From: Pseudomonadota bacterium
Lineage (GTDB): Bacteria > Pseudomonadota > Alphaproteobacteria > Kiloniellales > J153
Direction: 5' to 3'
Assembly: GCA_022572105.1 (NCBI GenBank)
Contig: JACZWN010000003.1
Span: 1 to 39,327 of the forward strand
Length of the DNA: 39,327 nt
Made by a program: the position numbers and the translations under genes
The notes under the pieces: model-generated
Databases searched by the model: none
What the model was told of the DNA's origin: nothing
What the model saw: the letters and a program-made list of their open reading frames with translations, nothing else
In this document: positions 25,247 to 33,620 of the stretch, one piece after another
Layout: every line of letters starts with the position of its first letter
How positions within the stretch are numbered: the first letter of the stretch is position 1

Positions 25247-25744
25247 ATGAAGTTTCCGCGCTGCATCCGCCTGGATCCCTCCGACCTCAACATCTTTCAC
25301 CGCGCCGCCGAGCCCGGCGAATGGGCGGTCGCGGGCGGCTTCACCTTCGCCGAGGCCGACCCGAGCGCCTTCGACAACAAGGACAAGCTCGCCTTCCAAA
25401 GCGGTTGGCTGGGCACCGAGAGCTTCGGGCGCGCCTCGCTGGTCGAGGTCGCCGAGATCGACGAGGCCGGGTTCGCCCGGGTGGTCGAGCGCCTGGCGCG
25501 CCATTTCGTCGAGGCCTACGGCGCGCCGGAACTCGCCGCGGCGCTCCCCGCCGCGCGCCGGGAGGCCGACGATGCCGCCGGCCTCTGCGATCACAAGCTG
25601 TACAGCCTGCTGGCGCTCGAGCGCGAGATGACCGAGGCGGGCGTGGTCGAGCGCTTCCGCGTGATCGTGCCCGAGCGCACCGCGGACCACGCCAGGATCT
25701 GGGAGATCGTGCCGGAGGCGGATGACGCCCAAGACGCCGATTGA
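25247..25744 (+). CDS. Conserved hypothetical protein, DUF6505-like
   Basis: The 165-residue soluble protein starts with MKFPRCIRLDPSDLNIFHRAAEPGEWAVAGGF and has a middle section with FQSGWLGTESFGRASLVEV (about 50-68), a pattern I associate with the DUF6505 family; this is memory-based and was not searched. A helical section (about 75-125) and a C-terminal strand pair follow. No function is known. It is short of typical catalytic motifs. The gene has a -10 box nine bases before its ATG and is probably leaderless. It converges on the aminotransferase gene. Confidence 0.75.
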   Translation: MKFPRCIRLDPSDLNIFHRAAEPGEWAVAGGFTFAEADPSAFDNKDKLAFQSGWLGTESFGRASLVEVAEIDEAGFARVVERLARHFVEAYGAPELAAALPAARREADDAAGLCDHKLYSLLALEREMTEAGVVERFRVIVPERTADHARIWEIVPEADDAQDAD

Positions 25745-25859
25745 GTGCGGCGAAGCGGGAGGCGGCGTCGAGCCGGCCGACTTCAACGCCGACCGCTTCC
25801 AGCCCCGTATCCCCGGATAAAAGGACACAGTTCATTTTTCACCGGGATGAACGACACCG

Positions 25860-26795
25860 TCACCCGCCCTCGACCGGCGTCAGCCAGCCGTGGTCGTCGG
25901 GGTGCTCGCCGCGCACGATGCTCAGGAACCGCTCCTGCACCCGGGCCGTGACCGGGCCCATCTTGCCCGCGCCGACTTCGATCTTGTCGACGCTGCGGAT
26001 CGGCGTGACCTCGCTCGCGGTGCCGGTGAAGAACAGTTCGTCGGCGGCGTAGAGGATCTCGCGCGGCATGACGCATTCGCGCACCGGGATGTCGAGGTCG
26101 TGGGCGATCTGCATGACCGAGGCGCGGGTCACGCCCTGCAGGTTGCTGCCCTCGATGGGCGGCGTCATCAGCTCGCCGTTCATGACCGCGAAGAGGTTCT
26201 GGCCGCTGCCCTCGCTGATCACGCCCGAAGTGGTCAGGGCGATCGCCTCGACGTAGCCGTTGGCTTGGGCCTCGAGCTTGATCAGCTGGGCGTTGTTGTA
26301 GTGGCCGGCCGACTTGGCCATGCCCGGGAAGGTGTTGCCATGGGCGCGTTGCCAACTCGAGACGCAGACATCGACGCCGCGTTCGAGCGCGTCCTGGCCC
26401 AGATACCGGCCCCACTCCCAGGCCGGCACGTAGGTGTCGATCGGGCTGCCGATGCCGTCCATCACCATGGAGCCATAGCCGCGCAGCACCATGGGCCGGA
26501 TATAACAGGCCTTGAGGGCGTTCTTGCGCACCACCTGGCAACAGGCCGCGGTCAGATCGGCCTCGGAATAGCCGGGGTCCATGCGGTAGATGCGGCACGA
26601 GTTCCTGAGCCGGCGCAGGTGCTCGGGCAGGCGGAAGATCGCCGGGCCCTGCGCGGTGTCGTAGCAACGGATGCCCTCGAACACCGAGGAGCCGAACTGC
26701 ACCGCCGTCGAGAGCACGTGCAGCGTCGCCTCGGCCCAGGGCACGAACGCGCCGTTCTTCCAGATCCAGTCCGCTTCCTTGACCGTCGCGCTCAT
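25860..26795 (-). CDS. ilvE: Branched-chain amino acid aminotransferase
   Basis: A pyridoxal-phosphate enzyme of fold class IV that carries out the last step of leucine, isoleucine and valine synthesis (and the first of their breakdown). The 311-residue protein shows GSSVFEGIRCYDT, the cofactor lysine K161 in GMAKSAGHYNNAQLIKLEA, TTSGVISEGSGQNLF and FFTGTASEVTPI. Length is typical. Related class IV enzymes (D-amino acid transaminase) are less likely given SSVFEGIR and the overall pattern. It converges with the DUF6505-like gene. Confidence 0.93.
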   Translation of the reverse strand: MSATVKEADWIWKNGAFVPWAEATLHVLSTAVQFGSSVFEGIRCYDTAQGPAIFRLPEHLRRLRNSCRIYRMDPGYSEADLTAACCQVVRKNALKACYIRPMVLRGYGSMVMDGIGSPIDTYVPAWEWGRYLGQDALERGVDVCVSSWQRAHGNTFPGMAKSAGHYNNAQLIKLEAQANGYVEAIALTTSGVISEGSGQNLFAVMNGELMTPPIEGSNLQGVTRASVMQIAHDLDIPVRECVMPREILYAADELFFTGTASEVTPIRSVDKIEVGAGKMGPVTARVQERFLSIVRGEHPDDHGWLTPVEGG

Positions 26796-27002
26796 GGCAT
26801 CGGGCTCCCGTCGTTGGCCGCCGCCACTCTAGGGCATTTTCGGATTGCACGGAACCAGCCCACGCCCCAAGGAACACGAGGCTATAGCGGGGATCGTGAT
26901 GTCCGCTTCGGTAGTAAGCCGGCCTCAATCCCTGGTGGCGTTAGGGTCCGCTTATAGACACAACCGCAAGTTGGTACGGCCCGAGGATGCCGAGCTTGGT
27001 CA
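26796..27002. other. Intergenic remnant upstream of ilvE
   Basis: The ilvE promoter should lie in the first part. From about 26898 the sequence carries fragments of the form GATGTCCGCTTCGG and GGGTCCGCTT, a motif that recurs near 29464 and 32058. No intact gene is seen. The composition is lower in GC than ilvE, which fits debris around an insertion sequence remnant. Confidence 0.4.
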
Positions 27003-27164
27003 TTGACGACGCTACGGGAGAAGCTGGTCAAGATTGGCGCCAAGGTCGTCCGCCACGGTCGCTATGTCACTTTCCGATTGGCAGAAGTGGCGGTGCCGAG
27101 GGACCTGTTCCGGAAAATCCTCCGACTCATCGATGGGCTGCGACGAGCCCCTTTGCCGCCATGA
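27003..27164 (+). pseudogene. C-terminal remnant of an IS1380-family-like transposase
   Basis: One frame encodes TTLREKLVKIGAKVVRHGRY followed by VTFRLAEVAVPRDLF and KILRLIDGLRRAP, ending in TGA 27162-27164. This matches the pattern of the conserved C-terminus of IS1380-type DDE transposases (recalled). The upstream catalytic part, with its Asp/Asp/Glu residues, is absent, as are clear terminal inverted repeats, so the element is dead. It sits between ilvE and the OmpA-like lipoprotein gene, and marks past insertion at this site. Confidence 0.7.
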
Positions 27165-27441
27165 CGGCGGCCCATCCAGATGCATCAAGGCCACCCGACA
27201 GGACAGGTCTGTGCCGTGCAGGTCCGAGTGCGCCCTCTTCTTGCGAAATGGTCACTGGGCCGAGTTACTCATCGCCAAATCAGCCCGATCAAGAGCGGGA
27301 CTACAGCCTATCGTGACAGCTCAAGGCCGGATTGGCGGTCGGATGCCCATTGTGCTACCATTGTCCGCGATTGGGAGGAGCCATCTGGGGAATCCCGGAT
27401 GAATTTGCTCGTCTAACAGACAAATCAGAGAGGACGCAGCG
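27165..27441. other. Intergenic, probable IS remnant flank and promoter of the lipoprotein gene
   Basis: No gene is supported in these 277 bases. The open frames here have no Shine-Dalgarno or recognisable domain. The last part contains AGAGGA nine bases before the ATG at 27442. Confidence 0.4.
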
Positions 27442-28293
27442 ATGAACGGAATCGCAAAACTGATATTGCCGTTGGTCGGCACGTTGGTGCTGGCCGGCTG
27501 CGCCGGCATGGAGCTGCAAAGGGCACAGGAGATGTCGCCGCAAGGCTCGGCGTTCAATACCAACCTCTACGAGGGCTACGTGGACCTGGCGGCCTCGGAG
27601 TACGCCGAGGCCGACTATCGGGATTCCGATACCTTCGCCGCACGGGCGATCAGCGCCGGCAGCGGCCAGCTGGTCAGGCCCGAGCAAATCGACCGTCGCG
27701 CCCTGCCCGAGGACAAGGTCGGCGAGTTGATGGCCGCGCGCCGGCGCCTGGCGATGGCGCTGAGTACCGGCGCGTCGGAACGGAATCCCGCGGAAGCGGC
27801 CCGCGCCCAGGTGATGTTCGACTGCTGGATGCAAGAACAGGAGGAAAACTTCCAACCCGAGGACATCGCCCGCTGCCGCGGGGCCATGATGGCGGCCCTC
27901 GACATTTTGGAAATGAAGCCGGTCGCCATGGCGGCGCCCGCGCCGAAGCTGGCCCCGGTTCCGGGGCCTTACGTGGTGTTCTTCCAGACCGATAGCTTCG
28001 AGCTCAATGAGAAATCGCTCGCGATCATCAAGGACGCCGCGGGCAATGCATCGTCCGCGAAGGTCATGAAAGCGGTTCTGAGCGGCCATACGGATACCGC
28101 CGGATCGGACGGCTATAACAAGGGGTTGTCCCGCGCCCGGGTGATTGCCGTTGGCAACGCCCTGATGGAGGCCGGGGTGTCGCGCAAGCTCGTGCAAAAG
28201 GACTACTACGGCGAATCCAAGCTCCGGGTCGCGACGCCGGATGACACGGCGAACCAAGATAACCGGCGCGTCGAGATCAAATTCGACCGCTAA
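27442..28293 (+). CDS. OmpA-family lipoprotein (peptidoglycan-associated type)
   Basis: The 283-residue protein has a lipoprotein signal ending in LVLAGC with C20 as the lipidated residue, so it is envelope anchored. A helical middle region (about 30-150) precedes a Pro/Ala linker (AAPAPKLAPVPGP). The C-terminal OmpA-like domain (about 172-283) includes FELNEKSLAII, LSGHTDTAGSDGYNKGLSRARV with the peptidoglycan-contacting Asp and Arg pattern, and NRRVEIKFD. It should tether the outer membrane to the cell wall. AGAGGA precedes the ATG. It follows an IS remnant and is probably monocistronic. Confidence 0.9.
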   Translation: MNGIAKLILPLVGTLVLAGCAGMELQRAQEMSPQGSAFNTNLYEGYVDLAASEYAEADYRDSDTFAARAISAGSGQLVRPEQIDRRALPEDKVGELMAARRRLAMALSTGASERNPAEAARAQVMFDCWMQEQEENFQPEDIARCRGAMMAALDILEMKPVAMAAPAPKLAPVPGPYVVFFQTDSFELNEKSLAIIKDAAGNASSAKVMKAVLSGHTDTAGSDGYNKGLSRARVIAVGNALMEAGVSRKLVQKDYYGESKLRVATPDDTANQDNRRVEIKFDR

Positions 28294-28645
28294 CATGCCG
28301 GGGCAGCATCCCCGCCGTCGTCGAGGCGGCGGGGTCGCCGCAACGGGAACGAACGCGGTTTTGCAATCGATGCCGAGGTGCGATTAGGCCTCGGTTGTGG
28401 GTCTCAGGCGCGCTGTCCCTTCCCTTTAATCAGTCCGGCCCGAACTCGGGTTCGGCCCAGTCTTCTATGGCGGATATGTGGATATCCGCGCCAGGTTAGC
28501 TCTTACCTCTCGACTCAGCGGCGCCGATCTGCCCTCCGCAATCGAAGTGAGCTGGGCAGTATGCCGTTTTCCCGAAAGCCCAATGAGTCTAAGCTAACGA
28601 GTGGTCCTAATAATTGGGGAGAGGCCCTACAAGGGGACGGCGACC
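28294..28645. other. Intergenic region with terminator-like and operator-like hairpins
   Basis: No gene is supported. CCCCGCCG (28310-28317) pairs with CGGCGGGG (28327-28334) just after the lipoprotein gene and may act as a terminator, although no T-run follows. CCGAAC/GTTCGG form a stem at 28440-28455, and GCGGATAT (28470-28477) pairs with ATATCCGC (28482-28489) across a 4-base loop. The last two lie in the probable promoter region of the DUF4197 gene. Confidence 0.5.
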
Positions 28646-29410
28646 ATGGAAAAGAGGAAGTGCTTGTTGAGCGCTGCCGCGTTTAGCGTCGCGGTCGTAC
28701 TATCTTGTGCCCTCACAGGCACGGCACAGGCTCAGTTTGATATCCTCAAGTCGGCAAAAGAGGCCCTAGGCTCGTTTGGAGGGGCAACCGGCGGCGCCGG
28801 CGCGCTCACCGACGCGGAGATCGGTGACGGCCTGATCGAGGCGCTAAGGGTCGGCACCGAACGGGTGGTCGGGCAGGTGGGCACAGCAGACGGCTACAAC
28901 CTGGATCCGGACATCCACATCCCGCTACCGGGAGTCCTCAAAGACGTGCAGAAGGTTTTGAAGTCCATCGGCATGTCCAGCCTTGCCGACGACTTGGAAC
29001 TGCGTCTCAACCGGGCGGCCGAGGTGGCTGCGCCCGAGGCCAAGGAGCTGTTCTGGCAGGCTATCAGCGAAATGACGCTGGACGACGTGCGGCAGATCTA
29101 CGAAGGGCCAGACGACGCCGCCACTCGCTATTTCCAGGATAAGATGACACCGCCGCTGGCCAAGCGCTTGCAGCCGGTGGTTAACCGCTCGCTAGCCGAC
29201 GTGGGAGCGATCCAGTCTTACGACAACATGATGGGGCAATATAAATCGGTGCCTTTCGTGCCCGACGTGAAAGCGGATCTGACCAGCTACGTGGTCGAGA
29301 AGGCTATGGATGGCCTTTTCTATTACGTCGCCAAGGAGGAAGCCGCGATCCGCAACAATCCGGCGGCGAGGACGACCGAGCTGCTGCAAAAGGTTTTCGG
29401 GGCGGGTTAA
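28646..29410 (+). CDS. DUF4197 exported protein
   Basis: The 254-residue protein has a cleavable signal peptide (MEKRKC, hydrophobic core, cleavage after TAQA at about residue 29), so it is periplasmic. The mature part shows the DUF4197 pattern: ALTDAEIGDGLIEALRVGTERVV, a DPDIHIPLP stretch, LELRLNRAAEVAAPEAKELFW and a C-terminal TSYVVEKAMDGLFYYVAKEEAAIR. The family is widespread in proteobacteria and has no known function. I chose the ATG at 28646, preceded by AAGGGGA nine bases away; a GTG at 28601 would put 15 residues before the signal peptide. Confidence 0.88.
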   Translation: MEKRKCLLSAAAFSVAVVLSCALTGTAQAQFDILKSAKEALGSFGGATGGAGALTDAEIGDGLIEALRVGTERVVGQVGTADGYNLDPDIHIPLPGVLKDVQKVLKSIGMSSLADDLELRLNRAAEVAAPEAKELFWQAISEMTLDDVRQIYEGPDDAATRYFQDKMTPPLAKRLQPVVNRSLADVGAIQSYDNMMGQYKSVPFVPDVKADLTSYVVEKAMDGLFYYVAKEEAAIRNNPAARTTELLQKVFGAG

Positions 29411-29612
29411 GTAAACCGTCCCGGAAGCGTGTAGCTTTCAGCGGCTAGGCGCCCAGCGTCACGAATGTCCGCTTTGGGTTAAACTCGAAAATGCGACGAT
29501 GCCATCGCGAACGTCCGCTGCTGGCGCAAGAGCGGAAATCGATAAGGGGGCGTTCGAGCATTACTCCGGCATCGTGCGCCTGATAGATCGAGCCCGGCAA
29601 TATCGCGGTCGA
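29411..29612. other. Intergenic, convergent, with repeat fragments
   Basis: No gene is supported. The motif GAATGTCCGCTTTGGG (about 29463-29478) and GAACGTCCGCT (about 29502) resemble the fragment near 26898. The region separates the DUF4197 gene from the convergent LicD-like gene. Confidence 0.4.
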
Positions 29613-30926
29613 CTACCGGACCGACGGATCGCCGCCGGTGTCAATTCGGGCGCGAGCCTTCGCCGGCCCCGCATCGACATAGGTATACTCGATCTTCCTG
29701 AAGTCGCCGTACAACACGCGCAAATACGCCTCGGTTTGGTTCGGGCAGGCAACGTCGCCGCCGAGAAATGGGACCGTCGACGTCGGTAAGACGATCTCCT
29801 GCGGCACGCCGTAACCCCCGCTCTCGGTGGCCGGCATGGCGCCCTTGTGGCTCTGCCTTTCGAGCACGGCTTCACCGTGGCTGATCGCCCGCCGGTAAAT
29901 CATTATGTCGGCCCGGATTTCGCCGCGCAGGCGATTGCGTTCCCACCGGAAGGGCCATCGTTTCGGCGGATCGAATGAGATCGAGATGAAATCTTTCTTC
30001 TCGAAAAGGTCGACGAAGTAACCATCCCGCGCGCCACGTTCGGCGAGCCCGGCCGCCAACCGCTCCCAGGTCATGTCACCGTCGAGCAGAACCGACAGGT
30101 CGATGTCGTCCTCCCAATCGAGAAGCGCGCCGCGCTCCCTCACGGCGCCAAGAAGGCTGCCCCCCTCCAGCCAGTGCACGACCCCCATTTCGCTCAGGCA
30201 GGCGGCAACATGATGGCTGAGTTCCTTCATGTGCTCACGGCAGCAGGGCGCGGTGTTGAGGCCGAGACGGTTGACGTAGAGATTGAACGGGCAGGGTGGC
30301 GTCGATTTCCCACAACCCCTCCAACTGACGGCGCCCTTCGATAGCACCAGTTCGCGGATGCCATGGCGCCGTCGGAATGCCACGATATCGCCCTTCACCT
30401 GGGTCTCCAGGACCGACAGGTCGCGATCGCTCAAGGGATATAGCCGGCGCCGTCGGCCGGCCCAACGCTGGCGAAGGAACCACGTTAGTTCGATTGCCAT
30501 GGCGGCCGCCAGGACCGCCTGGAGCTTGATGTTGGGGATGGCCAAACCGGCGAGGAGGGCTGGGCCGAGCAGCCACAGTCCGGCGTAGTCACCGTGCTTC
30601 GCCAAGAATTCGACCATTCGGGAAGCCGGTCGGGAGGCCGGTCGGAAGGCGATTGCAGGGGCCGCGATGATGTAAAACACGACGACCACGAAGCCGACCG
30701 AGATGTAGAGGGCGGGACGGTCGAGGCCATCGGGCGACAGCGACACCAGCGCCACCGTAAGGGCCGCCAGAACCCCCGTCGCCAGGGATGCAGGCAAGCT
30801 GGGCGGATACCAGTTCCGTGGATATCTCAAGAGGCGGACGAAGGATAGATAAGTCGCCACATAAAGGGCGGCGGCGATCAGAGCGGCGATCACCTGGGTG
30901 GTCGCTGATGCGCCGATGCCGGTCAC
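29613..30926 (-). CDS. LicD-like phosphotransferase with N-terminal membrane domain
   Basis: LicD enzymes transfer phosphocholine or a related group from a CDP-activated donor to glycans. The 437-residue protein has four or five membrane spans (residues about 8-150), then a catalytic domain with LEGGSLLGAVRERGALLDWEDDIDLSVL (about 255-282). That stretch carries the GG-x4-R and DxD-type nucleotidyltransferase-fold signature. A cysteine-rich patch (CGKSTPPC ... CCREH) precedes it. It starts with GTG and its GTGA overlaps the stop of the LicC-like gene, so the two are coupled. The fused membrane region suggests action on a lipid-linked or surface polymer. The donor and target are unknown. Confidence 0.8.
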   Translation of the reverse strand: MTGIGASATTQVIAALIAAALYVATYLSFVRLLRYPRNWYPPSLPASLATGVLAALTVALVSLSPDGLDRPALYISVGFVVVVFYIIAAPAIAFRPASRPASRMVEFLAKHGDYAGLWLLGPALLAGLAIPNIKLQAVLAAAMAIELTWFLRQRWAGRRRRLYPLSDRDLSVLETQVKGDIVAFRRRHGIRELVLSKGAVSWRGCGKSTPPCPFNLYVNRLGLNTAPCCREHMKELSHHVAACLSEMGVVHWLEGGSLLGAVRERGALLDWEDDIDLSVLLDGDMTWERLAAGLAERGARDGYFVDLFEKKDFISISFDPPKRWPFRWERNRLRGEIRADIMIYRRAISHGEAVLERQSHKGAMPATESGGYGVPQEIVLPTSTVPFLGGDVACPNQTEAYLRVLYGDFRKIEYTYVDAGPAKARARIDTGGDPSVR

Positions 30927-31735
30927 AGCCTTTGTGTCTCACCTCGCGCCATGTCCCGTCCGATCGTCATTGCCGCGCGGCGGTTACCCTCCGCCGTCAG
31001 AATGCGCGGCAGGACCTCGGCATGGGCGCGCTCGATGTCGGCGGCGAAATCGATCTCGATCCAAGGCATGCCGGTGATGTCCTCGAATGCGAAGGTGCCG
31101 CGTGGCGAGGTCAGCAGAACATCGCGGATCGTCTCCTCGTAAGGTTCGTGGCGGCGGCCTTGGCGTAAGTAGAGCTCGGTCTGAAGGATGATCTTCTTGG
31201 CCACCTCGGCCGACAGCTTGAAAAAGCCCACCGATTCACCGCAGAAATCGAACTCGGCGCTCAACCATTTGCGGAACTCGACGATCTCGCCGTCCCGGAC
31301 ACATACTTTGACAGGCTCATCGCCCGGATCGAAGCCACGATCGAGGAGCAGGCAGTTCTGGTGGCGTGAGTTGACCAGACGCTCCACCAATGCCTCGTCG
31401 TAGAGGACGTCGGCGTCCATTAGGAGGACCGGCCCCCCGCAACACAATTCGTCGCGCAAGGCCCACAGGGTGACGATGTTGCCCGCTTCATAATCCTCGT
31501 TGAACACGGTTCGCACGTAATCCTGTGCCCCTAGGGCAGCGATCTGCCGCTCGATGTCTTGGTGGTGATAACCGACGCCGAGTACCAACTCGTCTATGCC
31601 GTGTCGCCTGAGAATTTCGATATGGAATTGTAGCAAAGATTTACCACCGAAGCGCAGCAAGACCTTCGGTGGAGGTTTGGTGGCCGTAAATCCGAGCCGG
31701 GCACCGATCCCGGCCGCCAACATAACTACCTTCAT
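30923..31735 (-). CDS. LicC-like nucleotidyltransferase (CTP-dependent, sugar/alcohol-phosphate)
   Basis: The 270-residue protein starts with the nucleotide-binding signature MKVVMLAAGIGARLG, then KVLLRFGGKSLLQFHIEIL. The metal-binding LLMDADVLYDEALV is near residue 108, and EITRD-like elements are C-terminal. This fold makes CDP- or UDP-activated compounds; with the coupled LicD-like gene downstream, a CTP:phosphocholine- or phosphonate-type cytidylyltransferase is the most natural reading (inference). The ATG at 31735 begins the signature and is preceded by GGGGA eight bases away; the longer frame from 31765 adds ten unrelated residues. No choline kinase or PEP mutase gene is visible nearby. 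Confidence 0.8.
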   Translation of the reverse strand: MKVVMLAAGIGARLGFTATKPPPKVLLRFGGKSLLQFHIEILRRHGIDELVLGVGYHHQDIERQIAALGAQDYVRTVFNEDYEAGNIVTLWALRDELCCGGPVLLMDADVLYDEALVERLVNSRHQNCLLLDRGFDPGDEPVKVCVRDGEIVEFRKWLSAEFDFCGESVGFFKLSAEVAKKIILQTELYLRQGRRHEPYEETIRDVLLTSPRGTFAFEDITGMPWIEIDFAADIERAHAEVLPRILTAEGNRRAAMTIGRDMARGETQRL

Positions 31736-32093
31736 ACGCCATTCCCCACAGCAGCGGCCGCTCACGGCGACGATAAGTCGGCGCCGCGTGCGCTGCCAGG
31801 CAGCGTGGCGCGCCTACCTTCCTCGACGAGTTGGGACGCATTGATACAGAAAGATCGGATCAATCTAACCGATCGCGCCCCATTTGGCTAATGGCGGGCA
31901 ATAGGGCGAGGCAAGGCGGCCCCTTTGCTTGCGCCAACCCAAGGGTGGCGCTGGTTTAGCGGTGGGTCGTCATGGACGGTGCCGGCTTGATCCGATACCG
32001 CAAAAGAAAGCGCATGGTCTCTTTATTGAGGGTCTGCGCTTGGCCGGATTTTCTGAGAAATGACCGCTTCGGGCCGATCAGCGCTCCTTGGTA
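31736..32093. other. Intergenic region with hairpins, no gene seen
   Basis: GATCGG (31853-31858) pairs with CCGATC (31869-31874), and GCGCCA pairs with TGGCGC near 31940. The fragment AAATGACCGCTTCGGG at 32058-32073 echoes the motif seen near 26898 and 29464. The region ends in the repeat at 32077-32097, which contains the stop of the deacetylase gene. Confidence 0.4.
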
Positions 32094-32097
32094 TCAG
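32077..32097 (-). repeat. ATACCAAGGAGCGCT-type repeat, copy A (inverted)
   Basis: On the minus strand this 21-bp copy reads CTGATACCAAGGAGCG followed by CTGAT and is identical to copy C at 33599-33619. The deacetylase stop TGA lies within it. Copies A and C are in opposite orientation and flank the deacetylase gene. Confidence 0.75.
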
Positions 32098-33392
32098 CCC
32101 GAGGTCTCGACGTACTGCCGGCCGATGCCCAGGCGGTGGCGCACGACGGCGCTGATCGGCACGATGGCGAAGCCGCGCGCGCGCGCCTCGGGCAGCCAGC
32201 GCGCCAGCACGTCGAGGGTGGCGCGGTGCGGATGGCCGATCCCGATGGCGCTGCCGCGGCGCAAGGCCACGGCTTCCAGCCGCTCGAACTGGCGGGCGAT
32301 CGCGGCCCGGTCGCTCCATTCGTTGTCGAGGAAGATGTCGCGCTCGGCGTAGGCCACGCCGGCGTGCCGGGCCATGGCGGCGCCGACGCTGGCCGGCGAG
32401 GTGACCGAATCGAGGAACAACAGGCCGCGGCTCCTGAGCGCGCCCATGACGGCAGCCATGCCCCGGGGCGAAGCGGTGAAGCGGCTGCCCATATGGTTGT
32501 TGACGCCGACGAAGCCGTCGAAGCGCTCCAGACCCCAGTCGAGCCGGCGCGCGAGCTCCGCGTCCGGCAAATCGGCGCCGAGCACGTTGGGCCCGGGATC
32601 GTAGCTCGCATCGCGCGGCTCCATGGGCACGTGCAGCATCAATTCGTGACCGGCCGCCCGCGCCTGCCCGGCCATGCGCCCCAGGCCCTCCGCATAGGTC
32701 ATGAAGGAGAGCGTGAGCGGCCCGGGCAGCGCGATGGCGCGCTGCGTGCCGGCGCGATTGAGGCCCAAGTCGTCGAGGACCACCGCGATCATGGGCCGGG
32801 TGCCGAGGTTGGCGACCGGCACCGCGAAACGCCGCCAGGCCGGACGGCGCGCCGTGGCACCCTCGGGCACGGGCGGGACCGGCAGCGCCACCTGCTGCAG
32901 CGCGCCAGCGCCGGGCGGCCCGGCCGTATTTGGCGCCGGTCCGGCCGATTTTGGCGCCGGTCCGGCCGCGGTCTCGAGCGGCTCCTCGTAGAGACGCGCG
33001 AACGCGGCTTCGGTAGCCACGGCGAGCACTTGCGTTTCGCCCAACGGGGCCGGCGCGGCGTCGGGAGCGGGCACGGCCAGCTCGAACCGCGTCACCTCGC
33101 CCAGCGCGATCCGGGCCCCGCCGTCGTGGGTGACGCCGGAACCCGCGCCGTCCTCGATCAGGCGGATTGCGACCGAAGATCCGGTCCCGTAGCCGGGCCG
33201 GCCGCCGTCCGCCAGGTAGACGCCCGTGAACCCGCCGAGCAGAACGCAGGACAGGCCCAGACCGGTGAGCACCGACATGTGGCGCCGCTTCGCGCGTGCG
33301 CGCTTGGCCGCGTCGTCCGCGTCGCGTTGACGGGCGTGCGCCCTGGCCTGGTCGACGGCTTGACGGTGTGATGACTTTCCGGTATCCGGCAT
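32094..33392 (-). CDS. Divergent polysaccharide deacetylase (YibQ/DUF610 family)
   Basis: The 432-residue protein has a short cytoplasmic, Arg-rich N-terminus, one membrane span (about 40-61), and a Pro/Ala-rich linker in the periplasm. The C-terminal NodB-like domain shows IAVVLDDLGLN with the Asp pair, LMLHVPMEP, GVNNHMGSRFTA (the NH-x3-R motif), LLFLDSVTSP and IGIGHPHRATLD. These match the divergent polysaccharide deacetylase family, whose substrate is not settled. It stands alone on the minus strand between short repeats. No Shine-Dalgarno is obvious before the ATG at 33392. Confidence 0.85.
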   Translation of the reverse strand: MPDTGKSSHRQAVDQARAHARQRDADDAAKRARAKRRHMSVLTGLGLSCVLLGGFTGVYLADGGRPGYGTGSSVAIRLIEDGAGSGVTHDGGARIALGEVTRFELAVPAPDAAPAPLGETQVLAVATEAAFARLYEEPLETAAGPAPKSAGPAPNTAGPPGAGALQQVALPVPPVPEGATARRPAWRRFAVPVANLGTRPMIAVVLDDLGLNRAGTQRAIALPGPLTLSFMTYAEGLGRMAGQARAAGHELMLHVPMEPRDASYDPGPNVLGADLPDAELARRLDWGLERFDGFVGVNNHMGSRFTASPRGMAAVMGALRSRGLLFLDSVTSPASVGAAMARHAGVAYAERDIFLDNEWSDRAAIARQFERLEAVALRRGSAIGIGHPHRATLDVLARWLPEARARGFAIVPISAVVRHRLGIGRQYVETSG

Positions 33393-33620
33393 GCGTTTAT
33401 ACCAAGGAGCGCTTCCCCGATTCGATCCATCGGGCAGCCTACCACGGGGGCCGCCCCGGCGCCTAACGGCGCCCGGGCGGTATAGCCCTAGATTCCTTGC
33501 CGATTAATTAACGTTTTCGCCCCCAAATCCGCCCGCGCCCGCCATCGACAAGCACTGGCTTCAACGGAACGGATGGCTACAATCTTCCTGAGCTGCCACT
33601 GATACCAAGGAGCGCTGATA
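33393..33620. repeat. Intergenic region with two copies of ATACCAAGGAGCGCT (copies B and C)
   Basis: Copy B is at 33399-33413 and copy C at 33599-33619, both in plus orientation. Copy C supplies an AAGGAG Shine-Dalgarno eight bases before the small gene at 33621. Between them is a GC-rich stem region (about 33445-33482) and an AT-rich GATTAATTAACG near 33503. The promoter of the deacetylase gene (minus strand) must also lie here. Confidence 0.55.
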
